Source: Mansonella perstans (taxonomy: Eukaryota; Nematoda; Chromadorea; Rhabditida; Onchocercidae). From it: DNA of 64,000 nt. The stretch covers positions 186,001 through 250,000 of the forward strand of contig JBAMDO010000106.1 of the NCBI GenBank assembly GCA_037074765.1, written 5' to 3'. Below, piece by piece: positions 1-12,700 of the stretch. How positions within the stretch are numbered: the stretch's first letter is position 1; the number at the start of each line of letters is the position of its first letter. The notes under the pieces were generated by a model. It had not been told where the DNA came from and ran no database searches. It worked only from the letters and a program-made list of their open reading frames with translations. The translations under genes and the position numbers were made by a program.

Positions 1-135
1 TTATCTATATGCATATTTGATATGACATCATATGATATGCATATCTGCTAACATTTTTCAGTATCAGATTCAAAATCTGAATCACAAGTTAAAGCGGTAG
101 TTTGGAATTTTAAATGAAAAATAATTTCTTTACAG
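1..135 (+). other. Intron or unresolved exon at the left edge
   Basis: The first secure lat-1 exon begins at 136 after TTTACAG. A possible acceptor (TTTTTCAG) ends at 61, but the reading frames that follow do not give a donor in the phase needed by exon 136, so I do not call an exon here. Confidence 0.5.
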
Positions 136-3100
136 CTTTTGAAGTGCAAGTAAATGAACCGATTCCTCTAGCAATTCAGTCTGGTCACCTGACGAGGAAT
201 GCTAAATCAAAATTAGTCCGACGATCTAATATATTTGATATAAATACTTCTTCAACTTCTGCTTATGCTAATTTTAATGAGCCTGGTGGAAATGTCACGT
301 TCAACTTCACATTGTCACCAATGGTCCTAATGCCACCTTTGAAAATACTTGGTATGTTTATTTTTTTCTTTGCATACATAGCATTTTATTAGTACGGATG
401 AAATAGTAGTTTTATAAGAAATAACATATTTTATATATATATTTTTTTTTTATGTTCGATACCATAATATTATGTTCGGTTGATTCGGTCTTTCAACTTA
501 TTTTACTTTCAAATTTCAACACTTCTCCCTATATATTTTATCAAAGCGATAAGATGGTGATTTTTCGAAAAATCTTTTTTTTTTTTTAAAGCTTTAATTG
601 AAATTTTATCCAATAATAATTTTAGAGCGATCAATGCAAGCTGCCATGTCCCCGTTGAATGATTCCGGTATTCTGGCGATTCCTGTTAGTATTATTGAGT
701 AAAGCCAATTTATTATACTAAAAAATCATTTTAAAAGACTGAAAGAATTTAAAAATTTTTTTTTCTGTAAATCACTTTTTGTAAATTTTGCAGCGATCAC
801 GACCCACTTATTTGTCGCGTAGAAATAGAATAATTCTGACTTATTGCTTGTTCAAATCAGCTGGGGCATTATTGAATGCTAACAAAACTACCATTGCCAA
901 TAGTCCTATAATTGGTTATTTTTTGAGTTTTTCAACAAATTTTCTTCGAAATATTAGTGAAAGAATTCTCATATGTCTTTTATTATCATTAGAAATTTCC
1001 CTGTTTCCTCTTATATAATCTCAAGCGAATATTGATTTTTTGGGTTGGAATTAATTTTAATGTAAGTATGGAAAAATTCTTATATATTTCTTTATATTTT
1101 CACTTGCAAGCACCTTATTATAGGTGCTAGTGTAAATGATCCAAAGCATTCTATTCTGTTACCTGAAAGTTATCCAGTTACTTTCAAATTTTATCATATC
1201 AGAACTAACGGAGTGAGTAATCCACGATGCGTTTTCTGGGATACTTCCAAGAAGTGAATATTGATATTATTGTTAGCTGTGACTGCAAATGAATTAAATT
1301 CTTATGCGAATCAGATTTACCAATCATTTGTTTGTTTCCTTCAATTCCTTTACGGATTATAACTTAATCGGAAATTGTATCATTTGAAATGAAATTATAG
1401 AAAATTTCAGGACTTGGAGCAAAGAAGGCTGCAAGACATTGCGCACATTTAATGATTCAACTGAATGCTCTTGCACACATTTGACTAGGTTCTTTTTTGA
1501 AATTTGATGTAAGTCAGATAATTAGCATTTTCACACAATATCAGGATTTTATCTTATCACGCCTCAAATCATCACCTGTTGCATTACCTTTATAGTGAAT
1601 TATAACAATTAACAGTCTAATTCTTCAGTCAAAATTTCAATTTATTTATAAAAATAAAAGTTCCTGATTATTTCAGTTTTGCCATTTTGATGGACATAAC
1701 TGGTTCGTACGATCATGATGAAAGAACAGTGATTAATCAAGTTTTAAATCTGACTACCACTGTCGGTTGTATATTTTCAGTTGTATGTCTCTTCCTTGCT
1801 TCACTCGTTTTCACATGCTTTAGGTTAGAATTTCTTAAAATTTAAGGAGGTTGTTTGCATGAATTATAATTGAGATAAGATATGAAATAGATCATGAAAT
1901 ATGATATAGATAATAAAATTTTCTACTGTAAATACTTTTACATACAATCTAAATGCATATTAAATTGTATGGATAGCTTAAGTTATATTCGCAGGGAAGC
2001 AAATCATCTAAAATTAAAGTTGAAGATTAAACTCGTAGAAAACTTTCAAATTTAAGAAAAAATTTAATTTCTGACTTTAAACTAAAAAATTAATTAAGCT
2101 AAATGATAGTATCTTGTTTGTTTTAGATCTTTATGGAATGTCCGTCATATGATCCACAGGAATTTATGCTTCTGTTTACTGATGGCTGAATTGATTTTTG
2201 TAATTGGTATAAATAGAACTGAAAATAGAATAGTATGTCGTGCAGTTGCTGTGGCACTTCATTATTTCTTTCTTGCGGCATTTTCCTGGATGTTACTGGA
2301 AGGATATCAGCTTTATCTGATGCTTGTGCAGGTAATTTACCATCACTTTTTCTTTATTAATATATCTTATACATTTTTAAATTATTTAACACACATTTAA
2401 AGAAGGTCGAGAATCTGAGATAAGAGAATATTCAATATATATATTTATAAAAAGTAATCGAGTGTGTGATTTTTGTGTTTGTAATTTCTAAGGTCTTCGA
2501 AAATGAGGAAGGAAAAACTATTTTCTACTGTCTTTATGCCTATGGCTTACCAGCTATTATTGTTGCTGTTAGTGTTGGAGTGGCCTGGTCAAATTATAGT
2601 ACCGATCAGTAGTAAGTTAAATAATGCTTGCTTATAATGTAGATGAATTTTTCAAAAATATTTTCATTTCTCCAGCATTTAATCTGAAAATATATCATAA
2701 GATATCTGTAAAAGTTTGAAGAATTTGTCTGATTTTATATTGCAGTTGCTGGGTGAACATAGAAACATCAACAATATGGACTTTTGCTGGGCCTGTTGCA
2801 GTTGTCATTTTGGTTCGTTTCACATGCATGATAGGTTCAGCTTAATTCTACCAACATCCTTAAGTTAATCTCGTAAATTAAAAATCGAAAAACGATGTGC
2901 CTTGAAAATTAACATATTATCAGGAATTTCAGCACCTTGCTAAATCTTGAGATTTTGGTAAGTAGATGAAAAGAAATTCTTAGGAAATTAGTCTTCTTTA
3001 TTCACATTAAATTTCATTTAAATTTCAAAACGCTGACTGCGAGGTAATTTGCAGTCCAATATAGTGTTTCTTGGTATTGCACTACGGGTAATACTATCGG

Positions 3101-4658
3101 CGCCTAGCTGTCATCGAAATCGTTCGAAAAAGATGTTAGGCTGGTTGAAAGGCTCCGCAACACTTCTATGTTTATTGGGCATCACTTGGATATTCGGCTA
3201 CTTAATGGTCATCCGAGGAGCCGAAACTGTTTTTGCATATATTTTCACAATACTGAATTGCTTTCAGGTTCATTTTTTGTTATCTGCTGCAAATTGAAGA
3301 TGAATTTAATTTTCTTATCATAGCATCAAATATATGCTTTTCCGCATATAAATTTAAATATCACTCAGTTCTAATCTTCTTTAACATTTTAATTCAATGA
3401 GTGCAGATTTCTCATTAACAAATATAATACTGCTTTAAACTTTTTTCAGTTAATTTATATTAATTTCCATGCTGCATTTTGCAGCTTTCTCTCTTGGCAG
3501 TATTCTTTCCATTTCTTTCGATATTAACAAAAGTTTTTAATGTCTGAAAAATAAAGCACTGTAATGTCTCAAAATTTTGCATTTCTCAAACTTCTTCATT
3601 CTTCATCTCCGTAATAGTTAAATAAATAAGTTACTCAAAAAGAAGCCATATCTTCAGGGTGTATTTATTTTTGTCATCCATGTCGTCCTGAATGATAAAG
3701 TGCGCTTGACGCTACTGCGTTTCTTACGAGTGAATATTTGTTGCATATCAGATATCGGCAATGCTACAAGTATAGTTAGTAGTCGTCAAAAACTGATCGA
3801 TATGATGAAGAATAGTGATCTGTCTCGTGTATCATCACAACCAACTACAGGAAGCTTAGAAAAGAAAGAGAAAGGAACGTTTGTGAAAAAAATTTCATCA
3901 CAAATGGTCGGTAAGATTTTGTTATTTTTGATTTCAATTGATGATGATTTTTTTTTATGAAAAAAATACGGAAATACGGTTTGCCTTCTGGACTTTGTGT
4001 CCTTACATTGTTTAAACTGCTCTATTTCTGATTCCTATCATTTTCCTGATTGGAATCATTTCTGCAATAAGAATATGCGAGGGAAATCTATGGATTGTTC
4101 AGAGGATCGAAAAGGATGAATCAGGAAATGGAACTCGAATTCTTGAAAAATACTTGGATAATAGAAACATTCATAGCATTATGCCTATATAAGTGAACAC
4201 AGACAATAGTCATTTGTTAATCAAAACCGTAGATTGAGGAGGTACAACAGTTCGCCGTCACTTTTAACATGGAAAATTAATACTGTAGTGGGAAATCGTG
4301 CATGCTGTGAAGCGATTATTATCTCATATTTATAACTATTGATTTAGTATCAGTTAATAAAGACTATAATCCGAAAATTTCAGGAAAGGGAAGTCCGACT
4401 ACCTTGATAACTTATCTAGATTGGAAAACAAAAATAAGCAATGATTCTGCTAGTATTCCATCCGATGACTCTGGGAATTATGACTGCGAGAAGAAAGACA
4501 CTTTTCTTATTCCTACCGACACTGCACCGATTTTCGATTTATCTGGGAAAAATTCTGATAATCCCATACGTCGAAAAACCAGTTGCAGCAACAGGGACGA
4601 ATTTAAACCGAGAGAAAAAAGATTTTCCGAAAGATCGATAATTATCGAAAGACTTTGA
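136..4658 (+). CDS. lat-1: Latrophilin-type adhesion GPCR, 5' end outside window
   Basis: Adhesion-class seven-helix receptor of the plasma membrane; latrophilins act in cell adhesion and tissue polarity. Twelve exons join in frame: 136-351, 626-684, 794-914, 1124-1253, 1411-1488, 1677-1823, 2127-2331, 2493-2611, 2746-2812, 3055-3267, 3658-3910, 4384-4658 (626 aa, N-terminus missing). The first exons encode the end of a GAIN domain with NSPIIGASV just before the GPS. The GPS is complete: CVFWD, a Trp and Cys in WSKEGC, then [16 protein letters not shown], so the HL/T self-cleavage site is intact. TM1 lies at 1740-1820, TM2-3 at 2150-2320 ([10 protein letters not shown]), TM4 at 2530-2590, TM5 at 2770-3085, TM6-7 at 3140-3267 (GITWIFGYL) running into exon 3658. 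The cytoplasmic tail (about 165 aa) is Ser/Lys-rich, without a motif I recognise, and ends in TGA. The lectin and hormone-receptor domains would lie upstream. Confidence 0.9.
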
Positions 4659-5929
4659 AAAGTAAAAATGGAAATTTCAGAGACAGATTTGGGGTTTTAT
4701 CATTCTCAGTTTTCCCTTTAGTACATACTTCTTGACCAATAGAAGATTATTATCCATGGCTGCTGTTCTTCTTATGAAGATGATTTTCTATAAAGATTTT
4801 TACCAATAAGTTTTCCTTAAGTGCTTTTTTCAGATTTTCATCATTGGTTTGTATACTTGATTTTTACACTGAAAACTTCTCTTTATGAAGAAGATAAATG
4901 TTAGCATTGATTTGCTTACTAATAATGAGATTTTCGAATTATCGATATCTTTGAAAATATTTATCGGAATTTGCAAGATGCTTACTGCTATGGAGAATAT
5001 TTTGATAATTTTTGGGCATATTTATGTTTAGTTTCTTGCATAACTGATGAATTTTAAAGTGCCAATTATTTAAATTTCATACAGGACCTATGAGAATGTA
5101 GACTCTATAAAAAATTCGAAGAATTTTTAAAATGCAGTGAGGCATAAAATTGAAGTTTAGTAATTTTTCTTTGAGGTTAAAGGAAATTCAAAGAAGTTAC
5201 AATTTAACCAATCAATGGATCAGCAGAAAATAAAAAGTTTGGATAACTTCATTTTTTGCCCGAAAGAAAAGCCGTGGAAGTTCTGAGTGCAATAAATTTG
5301 AAATGCAGCATCTTATCTTTACCCATTTTAGTTAATTTGCATATGACAAAATATTATCCATATGCAGCGAAATATATTTCCTAGAGATTTTATAGCTAAA
5401 AAATAACTAAAAAAAAGTTTTAGAATGATTTATATTCAATACAAATAGAAAATTTAATGATTGCTAACGTGAATCGTTCTTAATAAAAGGACTTTGCTTG
5501 TTCATTTATCCAGTTCAACCTGGCCAGATGGAAATTATGCTTGTCTGATAAAGAGTTAGATGAAGCATTGTGCTAATACGTCATTTAAGAGGAAAGAAAC
5601 ACATTTGAGCGCTTCTTCAAAATTCAAATTCCTTAATGCTTTAAGCAAGGATAAGGATAAGTAAGTTTCTTTTATCAACATTTCTCGTATTCGTTAGTTA
5701 TAGCTATCTAATATTATTCCATGGCTAATTTTCAGCAGTCCAATCATTCAGATTTAGGAGTCAAATTCTTTATGCCTGAAATATTTCAAGTGAATACACT
5801 TATGGAGCTTTGCGAAGACTCTGAATGCTTTAGCTATTCTGTTGTCTATTTTTTTGTCATTGTGGCCTCAGAGGAAATGATACTGTCAAGGAAATTAAAT
5901 GCTGACAAGCTTTAAGCTCTGAATTCCCT
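4659..5929. other. Intergenic, AT-rich
   Basis: Stretch after the lat-1 stop. It should hold the lat-1 3' UTR. I see no coding exon; the open frame near 5721-5915 has no recognisable motif and no splice context. Confidence 0.6.
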
Positions 5930-6780
5930 ATGGTTATGTTTGGAAGATTATATTTAGCTTGTGGTGCTGTTTGGTGCAAAATTTTTGTCTTTTTTATGTT
6001 GACTTCCAGTTCAAAGAGTTCAGCAGCTTCCACAGAACAAGTTGTTAAGCGCTGCAGAGTCGCTTCGGTGTGAGTATCAGCATCATCATGACAGCCGCTT
6101 GCGAAAAAGGTGATTTAGAGTTTTGATTTAAAAAAAAAGGTGATTTAGAGTGTGCCTAGTCGTTTCAGGTGAAAAATTTGTCGTCAGTCTGGTCACCATT
6201 GATTATTGAGAAAGGCTTAGAAAGTGCGTATCTAATTTGACCGCTCCAGTTTTCATGTAATAGGATGATTATTTTTGAGGATTTTGGAGGACGTCCTAAT
6301 CGTTAACCATTTCTGCTCACATTTTAAAAAGCTTTGATGAGGTTAATGAAGGTTACATAGAGTCCTGCTTTGTTCTCTACACTTCTCTTGTCTAAGAACA
6401 AATATTATGGGGGATTGTTTTTCAGGTAAAAGATCTTCGGTAATAGCAGACTAATCTGTTTAAGAGTAATTTTGCGAGAATTTTCCCAACGAAGAAGAGC
6501 AAAGTTATACTTCGATAGTTTGAGCAATCGAACTTGTCTCTGCAGGATAATGATGATTGCATCATGGAAATCTGATGATAATTCGCATTTTTCTAAAAAA
6601 TGAACAACAAACCGTGAAATTAAGTATAAAGCAAATGGTCTCCATGCTTTCAGATTTCAGGTGGAATCCCATCAACTCCAGTTGCCTTATCAGTTTTTAT
6701 CTGCTGTATGTCTCCTGCTGAGTCTTCTGCAGTAAAAGAGCAAAATCCAAATTCATATTCTATGTAATATGTCTAAAATT
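5930..6780 (-). pseudogene. Decayed non-LTR (LINE) reverse transcriptase
   Basis: Read on the minus strand, the segment carries the ordered motifs of a LINE reverse transcriptase in broken frames. DKATGVDGIPPEI is near 6700-6655. CSNYRSITLLFFVGKILAKLLLNRL-like sequence (shown here only in outline) is near 6530-6455. IIFVLRQ and LYVTFINLIKAF are near 6410-6330. A relic of the TNGVKQGC region (PFSIINGDQ) is near 6225-6195. Sequence after the catalytic YADD box (TEATLQRLTTCSVEAAELF, then LEVNIKKTKILHQTAP) is near 6080-5975. The YADD itself has been lost to change around 6090-6100. Stops and frameshifts separate the blocks, so it cannot be active. A 17-18 bp direct repeat (GGTGATTTAGAGT core) at about 6107-6120 and 6138-6151 lies inside the damaged part. 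The clade (CR1, Jockey or RTE) cannot be settled by eye. Confidence 0.72.
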
Positions 6781-9700
6781 TTTTCAAATTTAAATTGCAA
6801 AATAAATAATTCAATTATTGCTTAAAAGTGACAAGATAATTTTTGATAAGTAAAACAGCAATCTTTTTATCGTTTTTTGAGCAACTTGTTGAATTTTTGA
6901 GCTTTTAAATACATGAATGGTGTTGAACAGAACTTGAATGAGAAGGAAATGTCACAAGAAAATCATTGATTATGTATATATCTTTTTTTTTTTTTTTTTT
7001 AGATTATGTATATATATATTTTTAAAGATTGCTATATTTCTTGCTATTTGTAACTTAATCTACCGTTGTATAAGATTATCGGCTCTCTGTTATTGCTGTT
7101 TGCACTGACATTTTTGAATCTATTTTAATTTTGATGTTCAAAAGTTTTTTGTAATTTTCTTGGCCATTTTCAAAAATAAAATATGAGAGAAGAATAATGG
7201 AAGTGCATGACAAAACAGTAATTTGTTAGGATCCATTCAACTGTATGCACATAATTTATGCATCTATTCATCCCTCAACACACTCCTCTATCCGATACCA
7301 ATGCTACGACAATTATTTTCTCATTAACTTTTAATTTGCAGTTCCTCCTCAACATTCATGGCTATTCATTGCTACTGCAAATGATTATCACATTTCATTC
7401 ATAGCTACTATATAATTTTTCAATTTTTGTATTCAATTTTATAATTCTACTACTATTGTCATCAAGTGTAGCAGTTGACATTATGATCTATGATAATCAA
7501 CTGTTGATTGTTTTAATTTAAAGAAATTAATTATTGATTGATTCATTTGAAGAAATTGCTATATAATAAAGATATCATTGCAAGTACCATATTTTGCTAG
7601 AACAAATATAAAATAATATGGATAAGAAGCAATAATTATTGGGCTTTTCAACAATGTCTTCTGCACAAGCTAATTACTTGTTCTTAATATGCACTGACGG
7701 CTAATTCATTACTCATTAATAATGTGTTCGGTACATTTGTCTCATTGATTTAAAATAAGTACGATATTAATCATTATGTGCATAGATTATGTCACCATAG
7801 TTACAGCGATTACTTTCATCATGGCTTTTAACAGCTATACATATATAGCTTTCACTGAATTTTGAGAGATCAGATTGTGCGCGACATATATAATTAATTA
7901 ATGCGACAAGATGAAGAATTCTGTCCATTTAATGAGAAAAATTGTAATGAGATCTCAAGAATTCGATTCAAAATGGTAATTTGCTTTTTACAACCATAGA
8001 AAAAGTGTATCGATTTGAGTTGATAGGATTACGGTGAGAATGACAACAAACTAGTAATGTCCTTCCCAATCTAATGTGATGGTAGTTAATCTATTTATCC
8101 AATACAAATCTTCCGGACTTCTTTTGCCATTTTATTATATTTGGACGAATGATGAAAAAAGAAACAGATAATTATATACATTAATAGTTGTTTGCTATAT
8201 TTAAACGAATTATCTGATATTGTTTGAAGTTTGAACGATAGGAAGACTAATAGATATTTCTATTTTATAATTCCGATAGATATACGAATAGCCATCTCTA
8301 TTTAATAATTCAGTTTATAATTGTCTCCATATGACTTTTAAGCAATAATTTACTACAACTTACACCACTACATTTCGTGCTTTTTATGCTATAAGTTTCC
8401 ACCGAAACAGGGCTGTAATTTTTCAGCTATAATGAATTTTTTTTTGCTAATTCATTGATTTTGAAAAATAAGATTAAAAATGTGAATGAATCAATGAATT
8501 ATTAGCATTGGAATCTAATTCTGATTATAAATCTTTGTCAACCGAATTGTTCATTGTCTTAATACAGCGCAACTATCATGATTTTTGCTCTTCATTAGGT
8601 TTATATTTATTCAGATGTTTTTTCTTAATTTCTTTAAAAGTTATCTTTCAAAAATAGCCTTATTGCAATGATTGACTGGACTCGGTAAATGATAGATGTA
8701 TGATATTCCCTTGATTTTAGTTTCAAAGCTTTTCATTCACTTCCTGTTCTAAAATCATCAATAGGTCATATTTCCTTAGGCACTCAATCTTAAAGTGTTG
8801 AAGCAATTGTTGAAGCTGCAATATCCAATGGTCAATGAATGGTAAAAGTATGCCTCATCAATCTTTAAGTGTCATCAACTGTTCGCAGCGCTTTGATTTG
8901 GAAAATAATTAGTAATAAAATTGTGTACAACTTTGTAGTGCCAAAGAATAAATTAGTTGAATTTAAGATAACTTTCAATAAATCAATCTGATGAAGTCGT
9001 TTATTTGATTTTTTATATTCTTTGTAAGGTTGAAATATTGGTAATGTTAACATTTTGAAATTTCATATAATTAACAAAAAATTAGGCAAAACTTTTTCTT
9101 ATTGCTTAATTTACTATGAGATATAGGTTTGAAATGTTGATAGCATGAAATGAATTTTTCAATCTTTCAACAAAAAAGTTCGAAATTTATTTCTTATACC
9201 GAAAAATGTAAGAATATGATAAAAATGAAGTGTATAGGAATTATCCATCATTGCTACTATATTCTATTGCTCAAATAACAATTAAGAGCCAACTGTTCAC
9301 CAGATAATAATACTCTTTGAATAACTGATCCAAGCATCTGTTGACTTAATCAATCATTTTATTGGTAGAATTTTATCATCCATACAAATTGATGGCTTCG
9401 CTGTCATCTTGATGAGATAATTTGGTTCACATGGCCATCTTCTATATCCTAAAAATTGATGTCCGCATTTTGTCTCTTTCCGGAAGAACTCTTAATGAAC
9501 AATTTAATCAAAAGTGATTTTCTTAAAATTTCTATTTATTTAATTTGATCATTGAATTTGTATTGCAAAGTCGATCTATGCAGAGTTGCAGCCACATTTA
9601 TTTTGCAGTTTGTTTCTTAATTTAATTGTAATTTTTGACAACCACAAACGATTCGTTTTTCAGCTAGAACACCTATGATGATTTTAGAATTGAAAGATGT

Positions 9701-12700
9701 GATGAGGTAAAGTTCAATGTTAATGAGTAAGGATTGCGACGAGATTGAATAAGTAAAAATGTGCAAAAACTTGATTGAATTCACTCCGAATGATCGGCAT
9801 TGTATGTATTGTATGGCAACCCTAATTTTGCTGTGATTAGGACAAAAAAAAATGACATCCTCTAATGTAACATCATTTTCTAGAATAAATAGGACGAGAG
9901 ACATGGCAAGTTAAGTTACTATTTTATATTTGTGCGTTTTTGACAAATAGATATATCCATTTATTAAAAGTTGAATTTCGGTTTGAATTACACATTGAGC
10001 TATAGAAAAATTTGCTCTTTTTGGATATGGTATTAAAATTTCGTTTAAAATTAAGTTTAGATCCATACTTCCGCTTGAAATAGGAAGAATTGGAACTTGG
10101 ATTGTAATCTCCATTTGAGCGTATCATATTCATAAAGAAATTTAATGCAAAGGATTGTTTCGAAAGTGCGCTGCTGTATTGATGAGATAGAAGTGCAAAT
10201 ACGTTGTAAATTCGCAAAAATTAACCCTTTTAAACTGTTTTCGATTTCCATAATTTGTTGTACATTTGGAAATTACACAAATTTCTTCTTTGTAATTTGT
10301 AAAATTAGTTTAAACTACTCATCAGCTATTTGTCAATCGTATAAAATAGTACTACTCAGTTGCAGTTATCGAACAAATTTGTCTTAACAAGCGTTCGAAA
10401 AATCAGCGCAATTTTTTTATTTTCATTTTGCCCATAAATTCTCTCGGATTTTAATGAAATTCATAAAGTAAAACTTTATTTAGTTTGCTGACCTGAATTC
10501 AATTGCCATTTCATGAAATTAATGCATTATTTGCACTAATAGATGCGATTATTGATGAAAACTAGTTTTATAAATGAAGCAGAAATGGATGAAAATTGAG
10601 TAAATATTCTCCGAGAAATTATAAAAGCTTTGAATAGAAAACTAAAAATGTGATGAATAAGTGCGTCTTAGAGACAATTCAGGCAGTTCTGTTCTACTCT
10701 TGTTATCATTCTTTGAACTGCAAATATTTCGATTAGAATTAATTCAGTCGCATCAAACCGCTCTTCCTTAAATTTTCTCAGAAACTTCAGCGCACTATTA
10801 TTTCTTAAACTGTCAAAACTTAAATCAATCTCGGTTGTCTGCCTGTCACATTTGTGTAATCAGCCGTGTTGTTGTTGTTCAGAAATTACTTATTTCAATT
10901 TTGCTCAGTATGTTTTTAAGCTTTTTTTTCACATTCTTAGTGCAGTAATTATTTCGTACAAATAAATGAATAGAAACTAGAAGCTAAATTAGTTTCACAC
11001 GTGATGAAATTAAGCTTATTCAGATTCAATAACATTAGAAATGAAAGGTTTCATAATGCATATTAAACTTATTGAAACAGTTCATGCAACTGTTAATTGA
11101 TAGTTAATTTTGATGACAACGTTGCTGCTGTAATCTTTGGAGAGAATAAACTTTAAATCTTTTTATTTTTCCAATTTCTCCGCATATTTGAAAGTGAATA
11201 TTTTTGGTCTGAATTCTTTTCCGATGCTTTTTATTTTGAGTATTTATTATTGGATGTATTCCAGAAGGCGCATTTATTTCTTTTGATGAAAGATGAAAGA
11301 AAAATATTGGCGCTGTTTCATTAACGATTAAGTGCTGCTGCAGTATCTTTAAAAAAAAAAAAAAAAAGCCTTTAAGCTAAATTGCTTTCTTTACGATGTG
11401 AAGTGTAAAAGATAGATAGGCACAAATGATTTTTTTTCGAATTTTAAAAGAGCAAAAAAAGTTTCAAGAATTCATTTTTTTTATTCAAAACTTTAAATTT
11501 AAAAAAATCAAACAATATCCCTAATATCCTGGTTTTGGTCTTCATAAAAAATATACTAACATTCTTGAGGTTACTATAGTAACACGAAGCCTAAAAGAAT
11601 TGTAAAAAAAGACATAAATGATATCTGAAAAGCTTCCATATTAATGAAACCAATCATTGCAGACAAATGGATACCTCACAGAATTCTTTATTGCTGAAAT
11701 TGAATATTTTTCCAGATTATCTCACGCTTCTCTTTATATTGACAGTCTGAAATTTACGAGATGAATTATTAAAAAATGTCAAAGTTACTCAAATTCAATA
11801 AATTGCTCAAATAGCTACTCCAGTTCAATATACTCAAATTCAATTTGTGTAAATAAAGAATAAAGTGAAAAATTTTTCCAATAAAAATACAATTTTTTTT
11901 CATTTTTTGCAATTTACACAAATTTTACAAGACAGCAAATATTTTTTTCTATTTTACAAGAGAGCAAACATTTTAAATTTCCACTAAAATTATAAAAATC
12001 GAAAACAAGAGGCACTTTAATCTTTTTGAATCAAGGCACAAATGAAAGATGAAATTTATTCAATAAAATTGAATTTCATTTTTCTTTAAATTGGATGATG
12101 CATGAAGCAAAGGCATTTCCAGAAGCAAATTTCTTTGTTCCATTAATTAAAAATACATTCATTTTCGTTCTTTGATGCGAAGTAAACAGATCTGGAACCA
12201 AGAGCGACAATTTATTTAAAACCAAAAGCCATTTGCATCTGTCAACAAAAGAAAATAATAAAGACTTTTCGATTTTGAAGAAAATCCAATCATCAGTGTT
12301 TTCCACTTTAGCTTTCCTGTTGTTTATCTTACATTGGCTTTTTGCTTAACACTTATTTATTTGTAAACAGATATTGCTCCTCTACTAATCATTTGAATTT
12401 TTCAAGTAATATTGAACAGTAATTTTTCAGACTATAAAGTTCATAGAAAGGAAAATGAATCATTAGAAGAAATTAAAGGAAATTATTTATTGAGTTTATA
12501 CATTTTCGATATTTGAAAGAAGAAACTGATTAATAACTAATTGTAAGTTTAAAATTCGATAAATGTTATTGTAATCAATAATATTTGAATACTTAATTAT
12601 TTCAGTGAGAAACCGTTTGTAAAACAGGAAAAGATCTGAAATTACATTTTGTTCGAGATTTCATCTGATTTATTTATTTCCAATATTTTCAAATATCCAT

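Noticed and set aside
62..94. Short exon after TTTTTCAG upstream of lat-1 exon 136
   Set aside because: No frame gives the phase-1 donor required, and the intron left would be only about 40 nt.
9617..10387. Cluster of overlapping minus- and plus-strand open frames
   Set aside because: Mutually overlapping, low complexity and AT-driven, without motif or splice chain; at most an unrecognisable pseudogene.
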